Part shown: piece by piece, positions 7,265-17,169 of the stretch | Position numbering within the stretch: the first letter of the stretch is position 1 | Layout of the letters: the number at the start of each line of letters is the position of its first letter | Assembly (NCBI RefSeq): GCF_001542905.1 | Contig: NZ_LOAJ01000003.1 | Location: forward strand, 1-64,000 | Length of the DNA: 64,000 bases | Direction of reading: 5' to 3' | Source of the DNA: Halorubrum aethiopicum | Lineage (GTDB): Archaea; Halobacteriota; Halobacteria; Halobacteriales; Haloferacaceae | Notes under the pieces: generated by a model | What the model was told of the DNA's origin: nothing | The model's database searches: none | What the model saw: the letters and a program-made list of their open reading frames with translations, nothing else | Position numbers and translations under genes: made by a program

Positions 7265-10156
7265 ATGAACGAGAACGAGTCTAACCCGGATGCTATTGAA
7301 GGACAGAATCTTGCAATAGAGGGGAAACTCCCGCTGAAAGCCGTAGGGATAGAGAACCTGAAGGAGGCAAATCCCAAACATATGCCTCCCCATCGCTACC
7401 TTCACCCTTGGTTTGCCCGCCGCCCTACACCTGCGGCTAGGTTAGCGACTTTGGCCTCAATCCTCCCAGAAGATGTTGATTCCGATCAAATACTTAGCTG
7501 GATTCAAATTGGCCCCAAAGAAGGAATTGAAGGGGATATCTCGGAGTACGTTGAACAAAAGAAAGCTAGTGAGGGCGATAGAAGCGGTTCTCTGGGCGAC
7601 CATTACGGTTATCCACGTCCATTTACACAATCTCCGAATAAAAAAGAGAGAGATGAAATCCATGAAATACTGGAAGAGACGTGGGATGGTGAACTTCCAA
7701 CCGTCTTAGACCCTTGTGCGGGTGGAGGTGTAATTCCATACGAGGCGATCAGATACGGTTTGCCGACTAAAGCTAACGAGCTAAACCCCGTTCCATCGGT
7801 AATATTACAGGTATTGTTGAATTACGCACCAAGCGTTGGGTCATTAAAGGACGATTTAGAGCGGTGGAGTCAGCGTATTGATAATCTCGCGGAGGAGAGA
7901 CTGGAACAGTATTTCCCCTCGGAAGGAGAGCACGACTCCGTTGATTCCTATGTCTGCGCTCATGTCGTTACTTGTCCCGATTGTGGGACAGACATACCGT
8001 TAGTTTCGAAGTGGTCCATTCGTACCCGAAGGAGTGCAGATACGGTTATCTCTGTTCCTGAAGTGGATGAAGATGGCTCGATTGAGTACGATTGCATCAT
8101 TGAACCGACGGAGGAGGAACTAGACGGATTTGATCATAAACAGGGGACAGTTTCTCGAGGTGGTGATGCTGAGTGTCTAAATTGTGGGATAGTCACTGAA
8201 TCAGAGGATATCGTAGATATGCATCAAGACGGGGAGTTCAGTTATGACATATTCTGTGTCCGTTATATGGACTCCTCTGGTAACTACAGCTTCCGAGCAC
8301 CTAATGAAGCTGATTATCAAGCTTTAGAGAGCGCTGAAGAACGTATTGAGTCTGATTTTGATCTTGCATCCTTCTTGACTACTCCTCTCCCAGATGGCGA
8401 AAAGACTCGAGAACCACGGGAACATGGGATTCATGAATGGAGAGATATGTTCACTCCACGCCAGCTGGTTTCTCACTACGAGTATTATAGGGCGTTTGAA
8501 GATAGGAAAGACGAAATTCAAGAAGAGCATCCGGAAGATGAAGCAGAGGCGCTTCTGACTGTTCTCTCCTTAGTCCCGGGTAAACTCGTTGACTATAATT
8601 CCCGCTTTTCACCGTGGCATACTGGGAAAGGATATCCCTCAAACGCAATGGGGGGCAAACACCTGTCCCTTGCTAAATCGTTTGCAGATATCAATATGTC
8701 AGTCGGTGGTATGGGGAGCTATCAATCTGCCATCAGGAAAATAATTGAATCTTATGAAGAACTAGTATCTTATCTTCCCGATGACGCTTCTCCCGCGGAA
8801 CTATCTACGGGGGATGCTGCGAATCTACCTTATCCGGATAACGAGATCGAGGCAGTTGTGATAGATCCTCCCTATTATAGCAGTATCATGTACGCTGAAT
8901 TATCGGATATGTTCTACGTCTGGATGAAGGAATATTTGGACGACGTCTATCCTGACCAGTTCCAGTCAGATCTCACAAACAAGGATGACGAAGCGGTTGC
9001 GAATCCCAGCCGATTTGAAGGTATTGCGGGCGGCTCTGATTCTAAGCGAGAACTGGCAAATAATGAATATGAGCAGAAAATGAGTGAGATATTCTCAGAA
9101 CTATACCGTGTTCTCGAGCCTGGTGGAGTAATGACCGTGATGTTCACTCATAAAGAAACAGATGCTTGGGACACCCTCACTAAATCCTTAATCAACTCCG
9201 GGTTCACAATAACATCAACACACCCGATTTCTAGTGAAATGCCGGCTAGAATCGACACTCAGGATAGCGGATCGGCTGATAGTACTCTGTTGCTTACTGG
9301 ACGGAAGACTACCCAGGGCTCATCCCCACTTGATAGCGATGTACCGACTCTTTGGACCGATGTGCGCGCCGACACAAGGTTAGCCGCGAAAGACGCTGCA
9401 CGAGACCTTCTTGATTCAGGCCTCTCTCTCACGAAGACTGATGTTATCATTTCTGCATTCGGGCCAACTCTAAAAGTGTACGCTGATGCCTATCCTGTTG
9501 TTGATGATCAAGATGAACCAGTACCACCGCGGCGTGCATTAGAGGAAGCGCGTGAAGCGGTGACACAGATTCTTGTCGATGAGTATCTAGAGGGGGAAGG
9601 TCTTGGTGAATTGGACGACATTACAGAGTGGTATGTCCTCTCGTGGCTTGTTCACGAGTCAGATACATTCAACTACGACGAGGGGCACCAATTAGGACTC
9701 GGGATTGGGGTTGATATCGACGATATCAAGCGATCAACCAAACTCTGGCGAAAGCGCCGAGGAGACATCAAATTGCGCGGTTACGACGATAGAGTTCAGG
9801 ATATAACTCTCCCAAAAGAGGACCGGTCTAGCCGGAAACCAGTCGATCCAGATGCTATCTCATTCACAATTGCGCTAGATGCGGTTCACGCGGCGATGCA
9901 TGTTTACGAGAAGCAAGGTGAAGACGTTGCAATTGATTGGCTCAAGGAACGGAATTTCGATACGGATGCTCCGTTCAAAGCCACTTTAAAAGCACTCTTG
10001 CAGGTACTCCCCCAGGATCACTCTGAATGGGAAGCTGCTCGCGACCTCGCCTTAGGCCGGACCCACGATGCGCTTGGTCTGGAATTCACCCCCACCGATT
10101 TTACTGACCCCTCGGAAAACACCCTAGAACAGAGCGAACTCGGTGACCACGCCTAA
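7265..10156 (+). CDS. DUF1156 adenine-specific DNA methylase
   Basis: 963 residues. The N-terminal DUF1156 signature includes HMPPHRYLHPWFARRPT (about 39-55). The SAM-binding motif LDPCAGGG lies at 148-155 and the amino-methylase catalytic motif DPPYYS at 534-539. CxxC pairs near residues 237 and 303 suggest an inserted zinc ribbon. These show an N6-adenine or N4-cytosine methylase of the type found with DUF499 and PLD-helicase proteins; it probably marks self DNA. The codon usage is strikingly unlike its neighbours: the first roughly 700 codons use many ATA, TTA, AGA and AGG codons and are AT-rich, whereas the last third and both flanking genes are GC-rich. That suggests recombinational replacement of the specificity-bearing part. 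Confidence 0.88.
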   Translation: MNENESNPDAIEGQNLAIEGKLPLKAVGIENLKEANPKHMPPHRYLHPWFARRPTPAARLATLASILPEDVDSDQILSWIQIGPKEGIEGDISEYVEQKKASEGDRSGSLGDHYGYPRPFTQSPNKKERDEIHEILEETWDGELPTVLDPCAGGGVIPYEAIRYGLPTKANELNPVPSVILQVLLNYAPSVGSLKDDLERWSQRIDNLAEERLEQYFPSEGEHDSVDSYVCAHVVTCPDCGTDIPLVSKWSIRTRRSADTVISVPEVDEDGSIEYDCIIEPTEEELDGFDHKQGTVSRGGDAECLNCGIVTESEDIVDMHQDGEFSYDIFCVRYMDSSGNYSFRAPNEADYQALESAEERIESDFDLASFLTTPLPDGEKTREPREHGIHEWRDMFTPRQLVSHYEYYRAFEDRKDEIQEEHPEDEAEALLTVLSLVPGKLVDYNSRFSPWHTGKGYPSNAMGGKHLSLAKSFADINMSVGGMGSYQSAIRKIIESYEELVSYLPDDASPAELSTGDAANLPYPDNEIEAVVIDPPYYSSIMYAELSDMFYVWMKEYLDDVYPDQFQSDLTNKDDEAVANPSRFEGIAGGSDSKRELANNEYEQKMSEIFSELYRVLEPGGVMTVMFTHKETDAWDTLTKSLINSGFTITSTHPISSEMPARIDTQDSGSADSTLLLTGRKTTQGSSPLDSDVPTLWTDVRADTRLAAKDAARDLLDSGLSLTKTDVIISAFGPTLKVYADAYPVVDDQDEPVPPRRALEEAREAVTQILVDEYLEGEGLGELDDITEWYVLSWLVHESDTFNYDEGHQLGLGIGVDIDDIKRSTKLWRKRRGDIKLRGYDDRVQDITLPKEDRSSRKPVDPDAISFTIALDAVHAAMHVYEKQGEDVAIDWLKERNFDTDAPFKATLKALLQVLPQDHSEWEAARDLALGRTHDALGLEFTPTDFTDPSENTLEQSELGDHA

Positions 10157-10173
10157 CTCGAAACCTCTCCAGT

Positions 10174-13100
10174 ATGACTAATCTACGTGACCGCGAGTGG
10201 CAGTCGATCTACGAGAGCAAGCCCGAGCAGGGGCGAGCCCACTTAGTCAAGGACTTCTACGAGCCCGCACTGGAACGCAGCCAGCAATACGACCGGATTG
10301 CGGGCTACTTCTCCAGTACGGCACTCGCGGCTGCTGCCAACGGCATTCACGCCCTCGTCGAGAACGATGGTGAAATGCGTCTCATCGTTGGCACCGAACT
10401 CTACGAGTCAGATCGTCCGGTTCTAGAGACGCTCACCGACCGCCTCGAGGAAAACCTCGAGGACCTCGATGACGAACGCCTGGATGCAAATCTCCGTATT
10501 CTCGCGCGTCTCCTCCGCGAGGGCCGGATCCACATCAAGGTCGCCTATCCACGCTCTCCCTCTCACGACTGGGAGATCTTCCATCCGAAAGTTGGACTCT
10601 TCCACGATAGCGACGGAAACACGATTTCGTTCGAGGGCAGTGTCAACGAGACGGTCGGCGGCTGGGCTCGCAACTACGAGCGGTTCAAAGTCCACCGTTC
10701 GTGGGTTCCTGAACAGGCGGACTACGTCGCCGGCGACGAGGAGACCTTCGAGCGACTGTGGAGTAATGAACACCCCTTTGTCGAAGTGTATGACCTCCCC
10801 GAGGCGATCGAAGAGGACATCATCGACTGGAAAGCCCCAGACACCGAGAGCGATCTCCAGGAAGCGATTCAGATCGCGAACGGTACAGCTCCCCCAACGG
10901 AGCGCGACAAAGCGAACATCATTCACGATGGCCCGCTATCGCCCGGTGGGCTCGCACTGGCCGAGGAAGCGAGCACGATTACGCCGTGGCCTCATCAACG
11001 AGTCGTCTCGGACACACTCGTCAATACGTATCCACAGAGCTTCTTGCTGTGTGACGAGGTGGGGCTCGGGAAGACGATCGAGGCCGGTCTTACACTCTCC
11101 CGGCTTGGACTCACCGGCGAGCTTGAAACCGGACTGTTGCTGGTTCCGGCGAGTCTGAAGCGGCAGTGGCAGGAAGAGCTCTGGGAGAAGTTCAACATCA
11201 ACGCCGTCCGATTCGACCGGGACACAGCGGGCGATCACGTATTCCGGGACGTCCGCGGTCGCGACCACTATCCCCCATCGGCAACGGACCTTGACCTCAC
11301 TGGAGAGCGCGAATGGGCGGACAGCCCCATCTGGCGGTTCCTCTACGAACAGCAGTCGACTGATACCGACGCATCGTCGCCGCTGGATGGACCGACGGTC
11401 GTCATTATGTCCTGGCACACGGCTCGTCTCGACGACCGGTGGAATCAGGTCGCTCCCTTAGACCGGGTTTCCGACCGGTCTCGGGACGTCATCCCGGCAA
11501 GCTGTCGCGGGCGCGACCACGATACGGAAGACCGGATGGGCGTGTGGGACGCCGTCATCGTCGACGAGGCGCACAACGCCCGACGTGGCAGTAATTTCTA
11601 CGCTCTTCTCGAACAGCTTCGCGATTATACGCACGCCTACTACCTCTTGACGGCTACCCCGATGCAATTGCACTCTGGCGAACTCTACGACCTGATGCAG
11701 TTGCTGGATCTTCCGGGTGGTTGGGATAACCGGGATACCTTCATGGAGTTCTTCGAAACTCGAGACGGGCTGTCGCAGGCCCTCAACGAGGTTCTCGACC
11801 CAAGTTCAGAGTCCGACGAAGCGGAGGCTTCCTGGGACACGCAAGCCACACTCGATGGACTGGAACACCAAGATCGGCTCCCGATGGACCGACCATTCTC
11901 CTCAAAAGTCTTCCAGCAGCTTGCAGACGAACTCGAGATCAATGAGGACAGACAGGACCGTGCCATTGCCAAAGAGCGCGTGCTGACTGCGTGCCGGCTC
12001 GCACGAGCCTATGGAGACGCCTACGACGGCTATCTCGACCATGTCGACGACGCGATGGCAGATTATGACATCGACCGCTTCGAGGCGAGCGAGGATACGA
12101 AACTCAAACGGCTCCTCTATCCTGAAGACGCCGACGAGTGGTTGATGGCGTCCCGTAGCGACCGACAGGACGCACTTGACGAACTTTCCCCGGGCGGTTG
12201 GCGAGTCATCCGCGATGTTCTCGCAGAGTCCACGCCCGTCGACGCGCTCATTCACCGGAATACACGGGATACACTCCGGAAGTACGAGGCGGTCGGTCTC
12301 CTCGATACGACCGTTCCGAACCGAAATCCCGAACAACGGAAAATTGAACTCACCGAGGAGACACGGGCGGTCTACGACCAGATCGACGAGTACACACGTG
12401 AGTTCTACAAGCGAGCCCAACAGACTGACGAAGCCCAAACACGCGCCATCGGGTTCGTGATGACCACGTACCGGCAGCGACTCACGTCGAGTGTCTATGC
12501 GATCAGTCAGAGTCTGAAACACCGGCTTGAGACACTCCGGGCGCAACGAACCGTGCTTGCCGGACGGGAGCGCGCCCGTGATCGGGACTATGGTGATGCG
12601 GAGCAGGTCGTCCTCGAAACGCTACAAAACGCTGATCTCGACGACGGAGACGTTCTGGATGAACTCGACGCTAGTAGCGACGACTTGGACCTCTCTGAAC
12701 TCATCCCGAGCGTGACTGAAGAGGGGAAACAGCTTATCGAGGAAGAAATCGAGGCCCTGGAAGCGTTTGTCAACGACTTAGACTTGGTTGATACTGACCC
12801 GAAGATTCAGCAGCTGTACGACGACCTCGACGAGCTGGACCGTGCTGGCCACAACCGGGTGATTGTCTTCACGCAGTACGCGGACACAATGGACTTCATT
12901 CGGGACAGTCTGGCGGACCTTCTTGGAGCGACAATCGCGACGTACTCCGGTCGTGGCGGCGAGCTGTACGACCCCGATTCTGAAACGTGGGAGCACGTCG
13001 GGAAAGAGCGCGTGAAGCGTGAATTCTCACGTGATGATGGGCAAGTTGATATCCTCGTCTGTACCGACTCCGCGAGTGAGGGGCTAAACCTCCAGGAGTG

Positions 13101-14121
13101 TGGGGCACTCATCAACTACGACCTACCGTGGAATCCGATGAGGGTTGAACAGCGTATCGGTCGGATTGACCGCATCGGCCAACGATTCGACGAGATTCGC
13201 ATTCTCAATTACAGCTACGAGGATACGGTTGAGACGGACATCTATGATCGCCTTGACGACCGGATTGGCCTCTTCGAAAACGTCGTCGGTGAGATGCAAC
13301 CCATACTCTCCGGCGTCAGCCAACAGATTCGGGATGCGACCTTGAACGCGGACAGCGCTGACGACCAGTCTGCGGTCGAATCAGCTGACCGTGAGTTCTC
13401 TGAAGAACTCGAAGAACGCGACCAGGGCGACCGCGTCGATGTCGGAGAGTCACTCGAGGACGTCGACGACCTCGTCGCTCAGGACGTCGTCGACGAAGCA
13501 AAACTTGATGCGTGGCAGTCCTACAGTCACCCGGATCTCGTCGACGTCGGCGAGGAGGAGTACGAGTATCAACCCCCGTTCGAGACACCGAGTCTTCAGT
13601 CAGTGTTGGTCGATAACGATGCGCTTGCCGAGGCCGGTATTGAATTCACCCCGGTTCACGAGATTGACTTCGAGTACGATGACGGGGACTTCGACTTTGC
13701 GGACAGTACATATCGCCTCTCAGTAGGTGACGCACCGATCGAGGTCCCAGCCGGGAATGGGGAACAGACGATTGCACAGGCTATTGCGACTGGTGCTGAT
13801 GAAGTGGCGGTGACATTCTCGGCTGTGTGTGCTGACGAGTTCCCATCCGTTCAGCATCTTGCGCCAGGTCATCCACTTCTGGTGCAGCTCCTCACAGTAC
13901 TGCAGGATGTGAGTGAGGATCCGTCGCGACTCCAACAGCGAATCGTAACTCGACCCGATCAAGACCAAGAGCCAGTCGTGTGTGCGTGGGGGCGGGACGG
14001 CGTGTTTACCCGGATTGTAGGCGATGGGACAGTGGCTGAAAATGGACCGATGGATTCCCTTCCGACGTGGTGTGATCAATTCCTCAATAACCGAGAGAAG
14101 TCAACAAAGCAGCCACAGTAG
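10174..14121 (+). CDS. PLD-nuclease-like plus SNF2 helicase fusion of the defence operon
   Basis: 1315 residues. The N-terminal phospholipase-D-like domain has HPKVGLF (about 137) followed by an SVNET segment, the HxK-type site of PLD nucleases. An SNF2/RapA-type helicase core follows: DEVGLGKT (294-301), DEAH (464-467), LLTATPMQ, and EQRIGRIDRIGQ (about 992-1003). The C-terminal 250 residues are acidic with no recognised domain. The architecture fits the helicase of DUF1156/DUF499 defence loci and resembles the DISARM helicase and PLD parts combined in one chain. It probably translocates on DNA and may cleave it. It lies 17 bases after the methylase gene and closes the operon. Confidence 0.85.
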   Translation: MTNLRDREWQSIYESKPEQGRAHLVKDFYEPALERSQQYDRIAGYFSSTALAAAANGIHALVENDGEMRLIVGTELYESDRPVLETLTDRLEENLEDLDDERLDANLRILARLLREGRIHIKVAYPRSPSHDWEIFHPKVGLFHDSDGNTISFEGSVNETVGGWARNYERFKVHRSWVPEQADYVAGDEETFERLWSNEHPFVEVYDLPEAIEEDIIDWKAPDTESDLQEAIQIANGTAPPTERDKANIIHDGPLSPGGLALAEEASTITPWPHQRVVSDTLVNTYPQSFLLCDEVGLGKTIEAGLTLSRLGLTGELETGLLLVPASLKRQWQEELWEKFNINAVRFDRDTAGDHVFRDVRGRDHYPPSATDLDLTGEREWADSPIWRFLYEQQSTDTDASSPLDGPTVVIMSWHTARLDDRWNQVAPLDRVSDRSRDVIPASCRGRDHDTEDRMGVWDAVIVDEAHNARRGSNFYALLEQLRDYTHAYYLLTATPMQLHSGELYDLMQLLDLPGGWDNRDTFMEFFETRDGLSQALNEVLDPSSESDEAEASWDTQATLDGLEHQDRLPMDRPFSSKVFQQLADELEINEDRQDRAIAKERVLTACRLARAYGDAYDGYLDHVDDAMADYDIDRFEASEDTKLKRLLYPEDADEWLMASRSDRQDALDELSPGGWRVIRDVLAESTPVDALIHRNTRDTLRKYEAVGLLDTTVPNRNPEQRKIELTEETRAVYDQIDEYTREFYKRAQQTDEAQTRAIGFVMTTYRQRLTSSVYAISQSLKHRLETLRAQRTVLAGRERARDRDYGDAEQVVLETLQNADLDDGDVLDELDASSDDLDLSELIPSVTEEGKQLIEEEIEALEAFVNDLDLVDTDPKIQQLYDDLDELDRAGHNRVIVFTQYADTMDFIRDSLADLLGATIATYSGRGGELYDPDSETWEHVGKERVKREFSRDDGQVDILVCTDSASEGLNLQECGALINYDLPWNPMRVEQRIGRIDRIGQRFDEIRILNYSYEDTVETDIYDRLDDRIGLFENVVGEMQPILSGVSQQIRDATLNADSADDQSAVESADREFSEELEERDQGDRVDVGESLEDVDDLVAQDVVDEAKLDAWQSYSHPDLVDVGEEEYEYQPPFETPSLQSVLVDNDALAEAGIEFTPVHEIDFEYDDGDFDFADSTYRLSVGDAPIEVPAGNGEQTIAQAIATGADEVAVTFSAVCADEFPSVQHLAPGHPLLVQLLTVLQDVSEDPSRLQQRIVTRPDQDQEPVVCAWGRDGVFTRIVGDGTVAENGPMDSLPTWCDQFLNNREKSTKQPQ

Positions 14122-14406
14122 CTGGCTAGTTTTGTAAGCATGGACTTCCCAGATGAACCAATAGATGCCAAACACTGCCCTCGAAGCAAATCTCCGCGCT
14201 ATCGGAGACGGTGCGAGACTGGAACAGTTGTGCTCGCTTGCGGGTGAGCGCGTGCTTCGATTACACAGCTTCTCGCCCGGTAACTCCCGTCGAGATGAAT
14301 ACGACGGCCCGCTTGCTGGCTCGGCTTCCAGTCCGACGATGTGATCGACGGTCCCGACACGGCTCACCTCAATGACGAAGCGATCTGTGGTGGCTGTCTC
14401 AGTCAT
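14101..14406 (-). CDS. Hypothetical protein, possibly degraded at its C-terminus
   Basis: Starts with MTETATTDRFVIEVSRVGTV, an acidic haloarchaea-like opening, at an ATG that overlaps the upstream gene's TGA by 8 bases, which suggests coupling. After about residue 40 the translation turns basic and Ser/Arg-rich and ends in an aromatic tail that overlaps the 3' end of the helicase gene in antisense. That change hints at a frameshift, so the real product may end earlier. Function unknown. Confidence 0.4.
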   Translation of the reverse strand: MTETATTDRFVIEVSRVGTVDHIVGLEAEPASGPSYSSRRELPGEKLCNRSTRSPASEHNCSSLAPSPIARRFASRAVFGIYWFIWEVHAYKTSQLLWLLC

Positions 14407-14731
14407 GGTCTTCGGAATCCTGTTGTCCTTCGAACCCAGTACGGACTGCATCGGTAGTCGCCAGTAGTTCATCGAGGAATGCTGTGATGAGATCATCCGG
14501 GTCGCGAGGAAGGCCGTCCGGTGGCTCTTCCCAGAGTTCGACTGTAAATTCCCACGCTTCCGTTGCCTGTCCCTTACTGGCGATAACCATCAGAATCGCC
14601 TGCTGATAGATCACGATCGTCCGCTGGTCGTCGACGTCGAGATACTCGATTGCGGCTGCCTCGAGTGCTGCCGGGAGATTCACCGGCTCATCCACCGTGT
14701 AATGCTGGACCGGCTCATTCTCATCCGTCAT
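14399..14731 (-). CDS. Hypothetical acidic protein
   Basis: 110 residues from the ATG at 14731; the frame is open further upstream but only to a TTG. It begins MTDENEPVQHYTVDEPVNLP and has an even mix of acidic and hydrophobic residues typical of a folded haloarchaeal protein. No motif was recognised. It overlaps the next minus-strand gene, so the two are likely a small operon convergent with the defence operon. Confidence 0.6.
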   Translation of the reverse strand: MTDENEPVQHYTVDEPVNLPAALEAAAIEYLDVDDQRTIVIYQQAILMVIASKGQATEAWEFTVELWEEPPDGLPRDPDDLITAFLDELLATTDAVRTGFEGQQDSEDHD

Positions 14732-14959
14732 AGCCGATCTTACTACCCGTTCGTACAAGTATGCGCGTGGCTTCGGCGACAGCTCGTCCGCTTCGCTGAC
14801 GATGCGGGTATGCGAACCGACTGTATTGATGAGTTGTTCGGAGAGAGTGGATCGCTATAGGGATGTACGCCAGTATGACGAGCTTCTGTCGACAGCTCTG
14901 TCCTCCCTGCAATCTGGACGAACTGGGGATTTTAAGCTCTCAGCAGCGAGAGTATAGAT

Positions 14960-15922
14960 ATGTCGTTCAGTGAGAACTGGCACACGCTCCTCGAAGCGGC
15001 CGAGGAGCGTTCTCCGGAGGCCACTCTCATCACACCGCTTTCTCACACCCAGTTTCGTATTACCGACACACAGGAATACCGCGTCATCATCGAAATTCTG
15101 GACTCGGATGAATCTCAGCCGCTCCAGCGCGACCAGTTCGAAACGCTCTATCGCCGAGTCCAGGATGCGGGCGGCGGCTTTGAGCTTGACCGCCTTCCGC
15201 CGGATGCCGAACCCTATGCTGCCGTGCTAACGCTTCATCCGCAATTCGAGATTGACGAGGACGCTGGGATCCTCGTTGAAACGGACGCCTCGACTGCCAC
15301 CCAGGTGATTGGTGAGGGCCCGACCGAGACTGACGATAGAACTGAGCCGGATGTCGGCGTCTATGCTGATGCACTCCTGTTGATCGATGAATTAGAACGC
15401 CACGATCCGACCAGCATGGACACGCTGGATACGGAGACACTCATCGACCTTTACACGCTACTCTCGGACGTGCAACGTGGCGCGAACGACCTTCGGAAAG
15501 ACATCGCCGATACCCTCCTTGATCGAGTCCATCACGACCAGCCAGTTCATGCTCAGTATGGCTCCGTCCAACGAACTTCGCGCCGGTCGAAGTCATTGAA
15601 GGACGACACAGAGGTGCTCGCTGCGTTGGAGGACGCCGGCATCGATCGGGATCGTGTCCTCGGCGTCGACCCGGACAAGGTCGATGACGCGCTTGACGTG
15701 ACTGACCTCCACGAGCAGGACGTCTACGATATCGACGAGCGGGCGTACGTCAGGAAAGCCGACGTCAACGAGGACGTGAAAGAGACGCGATTGCAGGGAT
15801 TAAAGGACCGACTCGCGGCCACTGAAAGCGAGGAGGCAGATGTCCTTCGCAGCGAGATCGAGGACCTGGAAGACCGGATCGACGAACTCACGAGCTTTCG
15901 AACAGGTTCCGAGGTGCAGTAA
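14960..15922 (+). CDS. Hypothetical protein with C-terminal coiled coil
   Basis: 320 residues, very acidic, soluble. TTTAAG at 14931-14936 sits about 27 bases before the ATG, so the transcript is probably leaderless. The N-terminal 150 residues are alpha/beta in character. The C-terminal 60 residues (LQGLKDRLAATESEEADVL and onward) have heptad spacing of a short coiled coil. No domain was recognised. It stands alone between the defence operon and the DUF7509-like gene, so a relation to defence is possible but not shown. Confidence 0.7.
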   Translation: MSFSENWHTLLEAAEERSPEATLITPLSHTQFRITDTQEYRVIIEILDSDESQPLQRDQFETLYRRVQDAGGGFELDRLPPDAEPYAAVLTLHPQFEIDEDAGILVETDASTATQVIGEGPTETDDRTEPDVGVYADALLLIDELERHDPTSMDTLDTETLIDLYTLLSDVQRGANDLRKDIADTLLDRVHHDQPVHAQYGSVQRTSRRSKSLKDDTEVLAALEDAGIDRDRVLGVDPDKVDDALDVTDLHEQDVYDIDERAYVRKADVNEDVKETRLQGLKDRLAATESEEADVLRSEIEDLEDRIDELTSFRTGSEVQ

Positions 15923-15995
15923 CTGAGTATCGTTCTCGGGTGACTCTCGCAGCAGCTCCGGCGACGAGGTCTTCCCGAGCTGACCGCGAGTCCGA

Positions 15996-16664
15996 TCAGT
16001 CCAGACGGTCGAGCGATCCATAGAGCTCCTCGTTCTGAATGTGGGTACAGAACTGTGCGCAGAGCCGACAGCAGTCCGCGGCATCGGTGAACGTCCGGAC
16101 ACTGGCGTCCCAGCGCGCGTGGACGGCGCCAAGCATCGCACTCCGAACTGCTGGTTCGGTCGCGACCATGACCCGTCGCGCACGTGTTGGTGGCGTTGCA
16201 TCGGCTGCCGGCCCCTGCATTCCAGCTGTTGACAGCATATCCTCGAGGACGCTCCCGATCTCGATCCCGACACCGAGATTATCGCCGACCTGTGGAGCGA
16301 TGAAGACCGTTGCATTACTCGCCTTCGCAAAGGCGATACTCTGTGTGGCGGCATCCATCTCGTCGAGCGGAATCCCGACGTCGATTGCGAGAAAAGCATT
16401 GAAGCCGCGGTCGCGGAGGCAGTCCCGCGTCTCCTGCAGGAGCCGCAAGACCTCGTCTTCGGCGTACTCGCCGCTGGTCTCGTCCCACGTCGCAAATGAC
16501 GGAGCATCGGTTTCGACATCGGCGCCCGCCGGCAGCAGCGCGTCGACGTCGAATGTCCGATATGGGCCCATCAGATAGACGAGAAACTGTTCCCGCCGGA
16601 CTGGAGCGAGCGCATCTGAATTACCGGCGGCACGAGGGAGATTGTCGATAATCCGTTGCCGCAT
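15996..16664 (-). CDS. DUF7509-like haloarchaeal protein
   Basis: 222 residues. The opening RQRIIDNLP, then QFLVYLMGPYRTFDVDALLP, and the later stretches NAFLAIDVGIP and VGIEIGSVLE match my memory of the haloarchaeal DUF7509 family, whose fold resembles nucleotide-binding or deoxyribosyltransferase-like proteins. A near C-terminal cluster CCRLCAQFCTH has four cysteines and could bind metal. The ATG at 16664 lies about 30 bases from the AT-rich box ATATAAATAT at 16691-16700. Divergent from the wHTH gene at 16777. Function unknown. Confidence 0.6.
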   Translation of the reverse strand: MRQRIIDNLPRAAGNSDALAPVRREQFLVYLMGPYRTFDVDALLPAGADVETDAPSFATWDETSGEYAEDEVLRLLQETRDCLRDRGFNAFLAIDVGIPLDEMDAATQSIAFAKASNATVFIAPQVGDNLGVGIEIGSVLEDMLSTAGMQGPAADATPPTRARRVMVATEPAVRSAMLGAVHARWDASVRTFTDAADCCRLCAQFCTHIQNEELYGSLDRLD

Positions 16665-16776
16665 TCGACTCGTCGATTCGGAACGGTAGTATATAAATAT
16701 CCGTGTTCTCAGGAATATTATAGTCGAGAACGACTAAGTACGTGGCGTCCCAACGTAGGACTCGAGGCACCCCCAA

Positions 16777-17169
16777 ATGTCCGAAACCGATCGCCAGCCA
16801 ACAGAGGAGGTTCGCCAGCCGGAGCCACCCCTTCCCGAGGATAGCGGGCTGACACTCGAGGAGTACCTCGCCATGCAACAGGCGATCGGCCACCCGACGC
16901 GGTTCCGGATCCTCCGCACGCTCGTCGCCAACGACGAACTGAGTGCTGCCGATCTCAAGACCGCGGTCGATGTCGAATCTCACAATTTCCACTACCATCT
17001 CGACGAACTGGTCGACGTCGGGCTTGTCGACAAGCGCCAGCGACGGACCGCTGACAGCCAGGGCTTTTACACGTACTATCGGCCGACGGCAATGGGGCGG
17101 GGTATTCTCGATCACGGTGTCGAGGAGCTGATGCGCCGTGAACGGGAGTTCAACGACGCCTATTCGTAA
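16777..17169 (+). CDS. ArsR-like winged-helix transcriptional regulator
   Basis: 130 residues. The core IGHPTRFRILRTLVANDEL, then NFHYHLDELVDVGLV, is an ArsR-type winged helix-turn-helix with recognition helix and wing. The N-terminal 25 residues are a Pro/Glu-rich tail. No metal-binding cysteines, so the signal is probably not a metal ion. Divergent from the DUF7509-like gene across a 112-base spacer with TATA-like boxes for both directions. Target unknown; it may regulate itself and its neighbour. Confidence 0.8.
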   Translation: MSETDRQPTEEVRQPEPPLPEDSGLTLEEYLAMQQAIGHPTRFRILRTLVANDELSAADLKTAVDVESHNFHYHLDELVDVGLVDKRQRRTADSQGFYTYYRPTAMGRGILDHGVEELMRREREFNDAYS

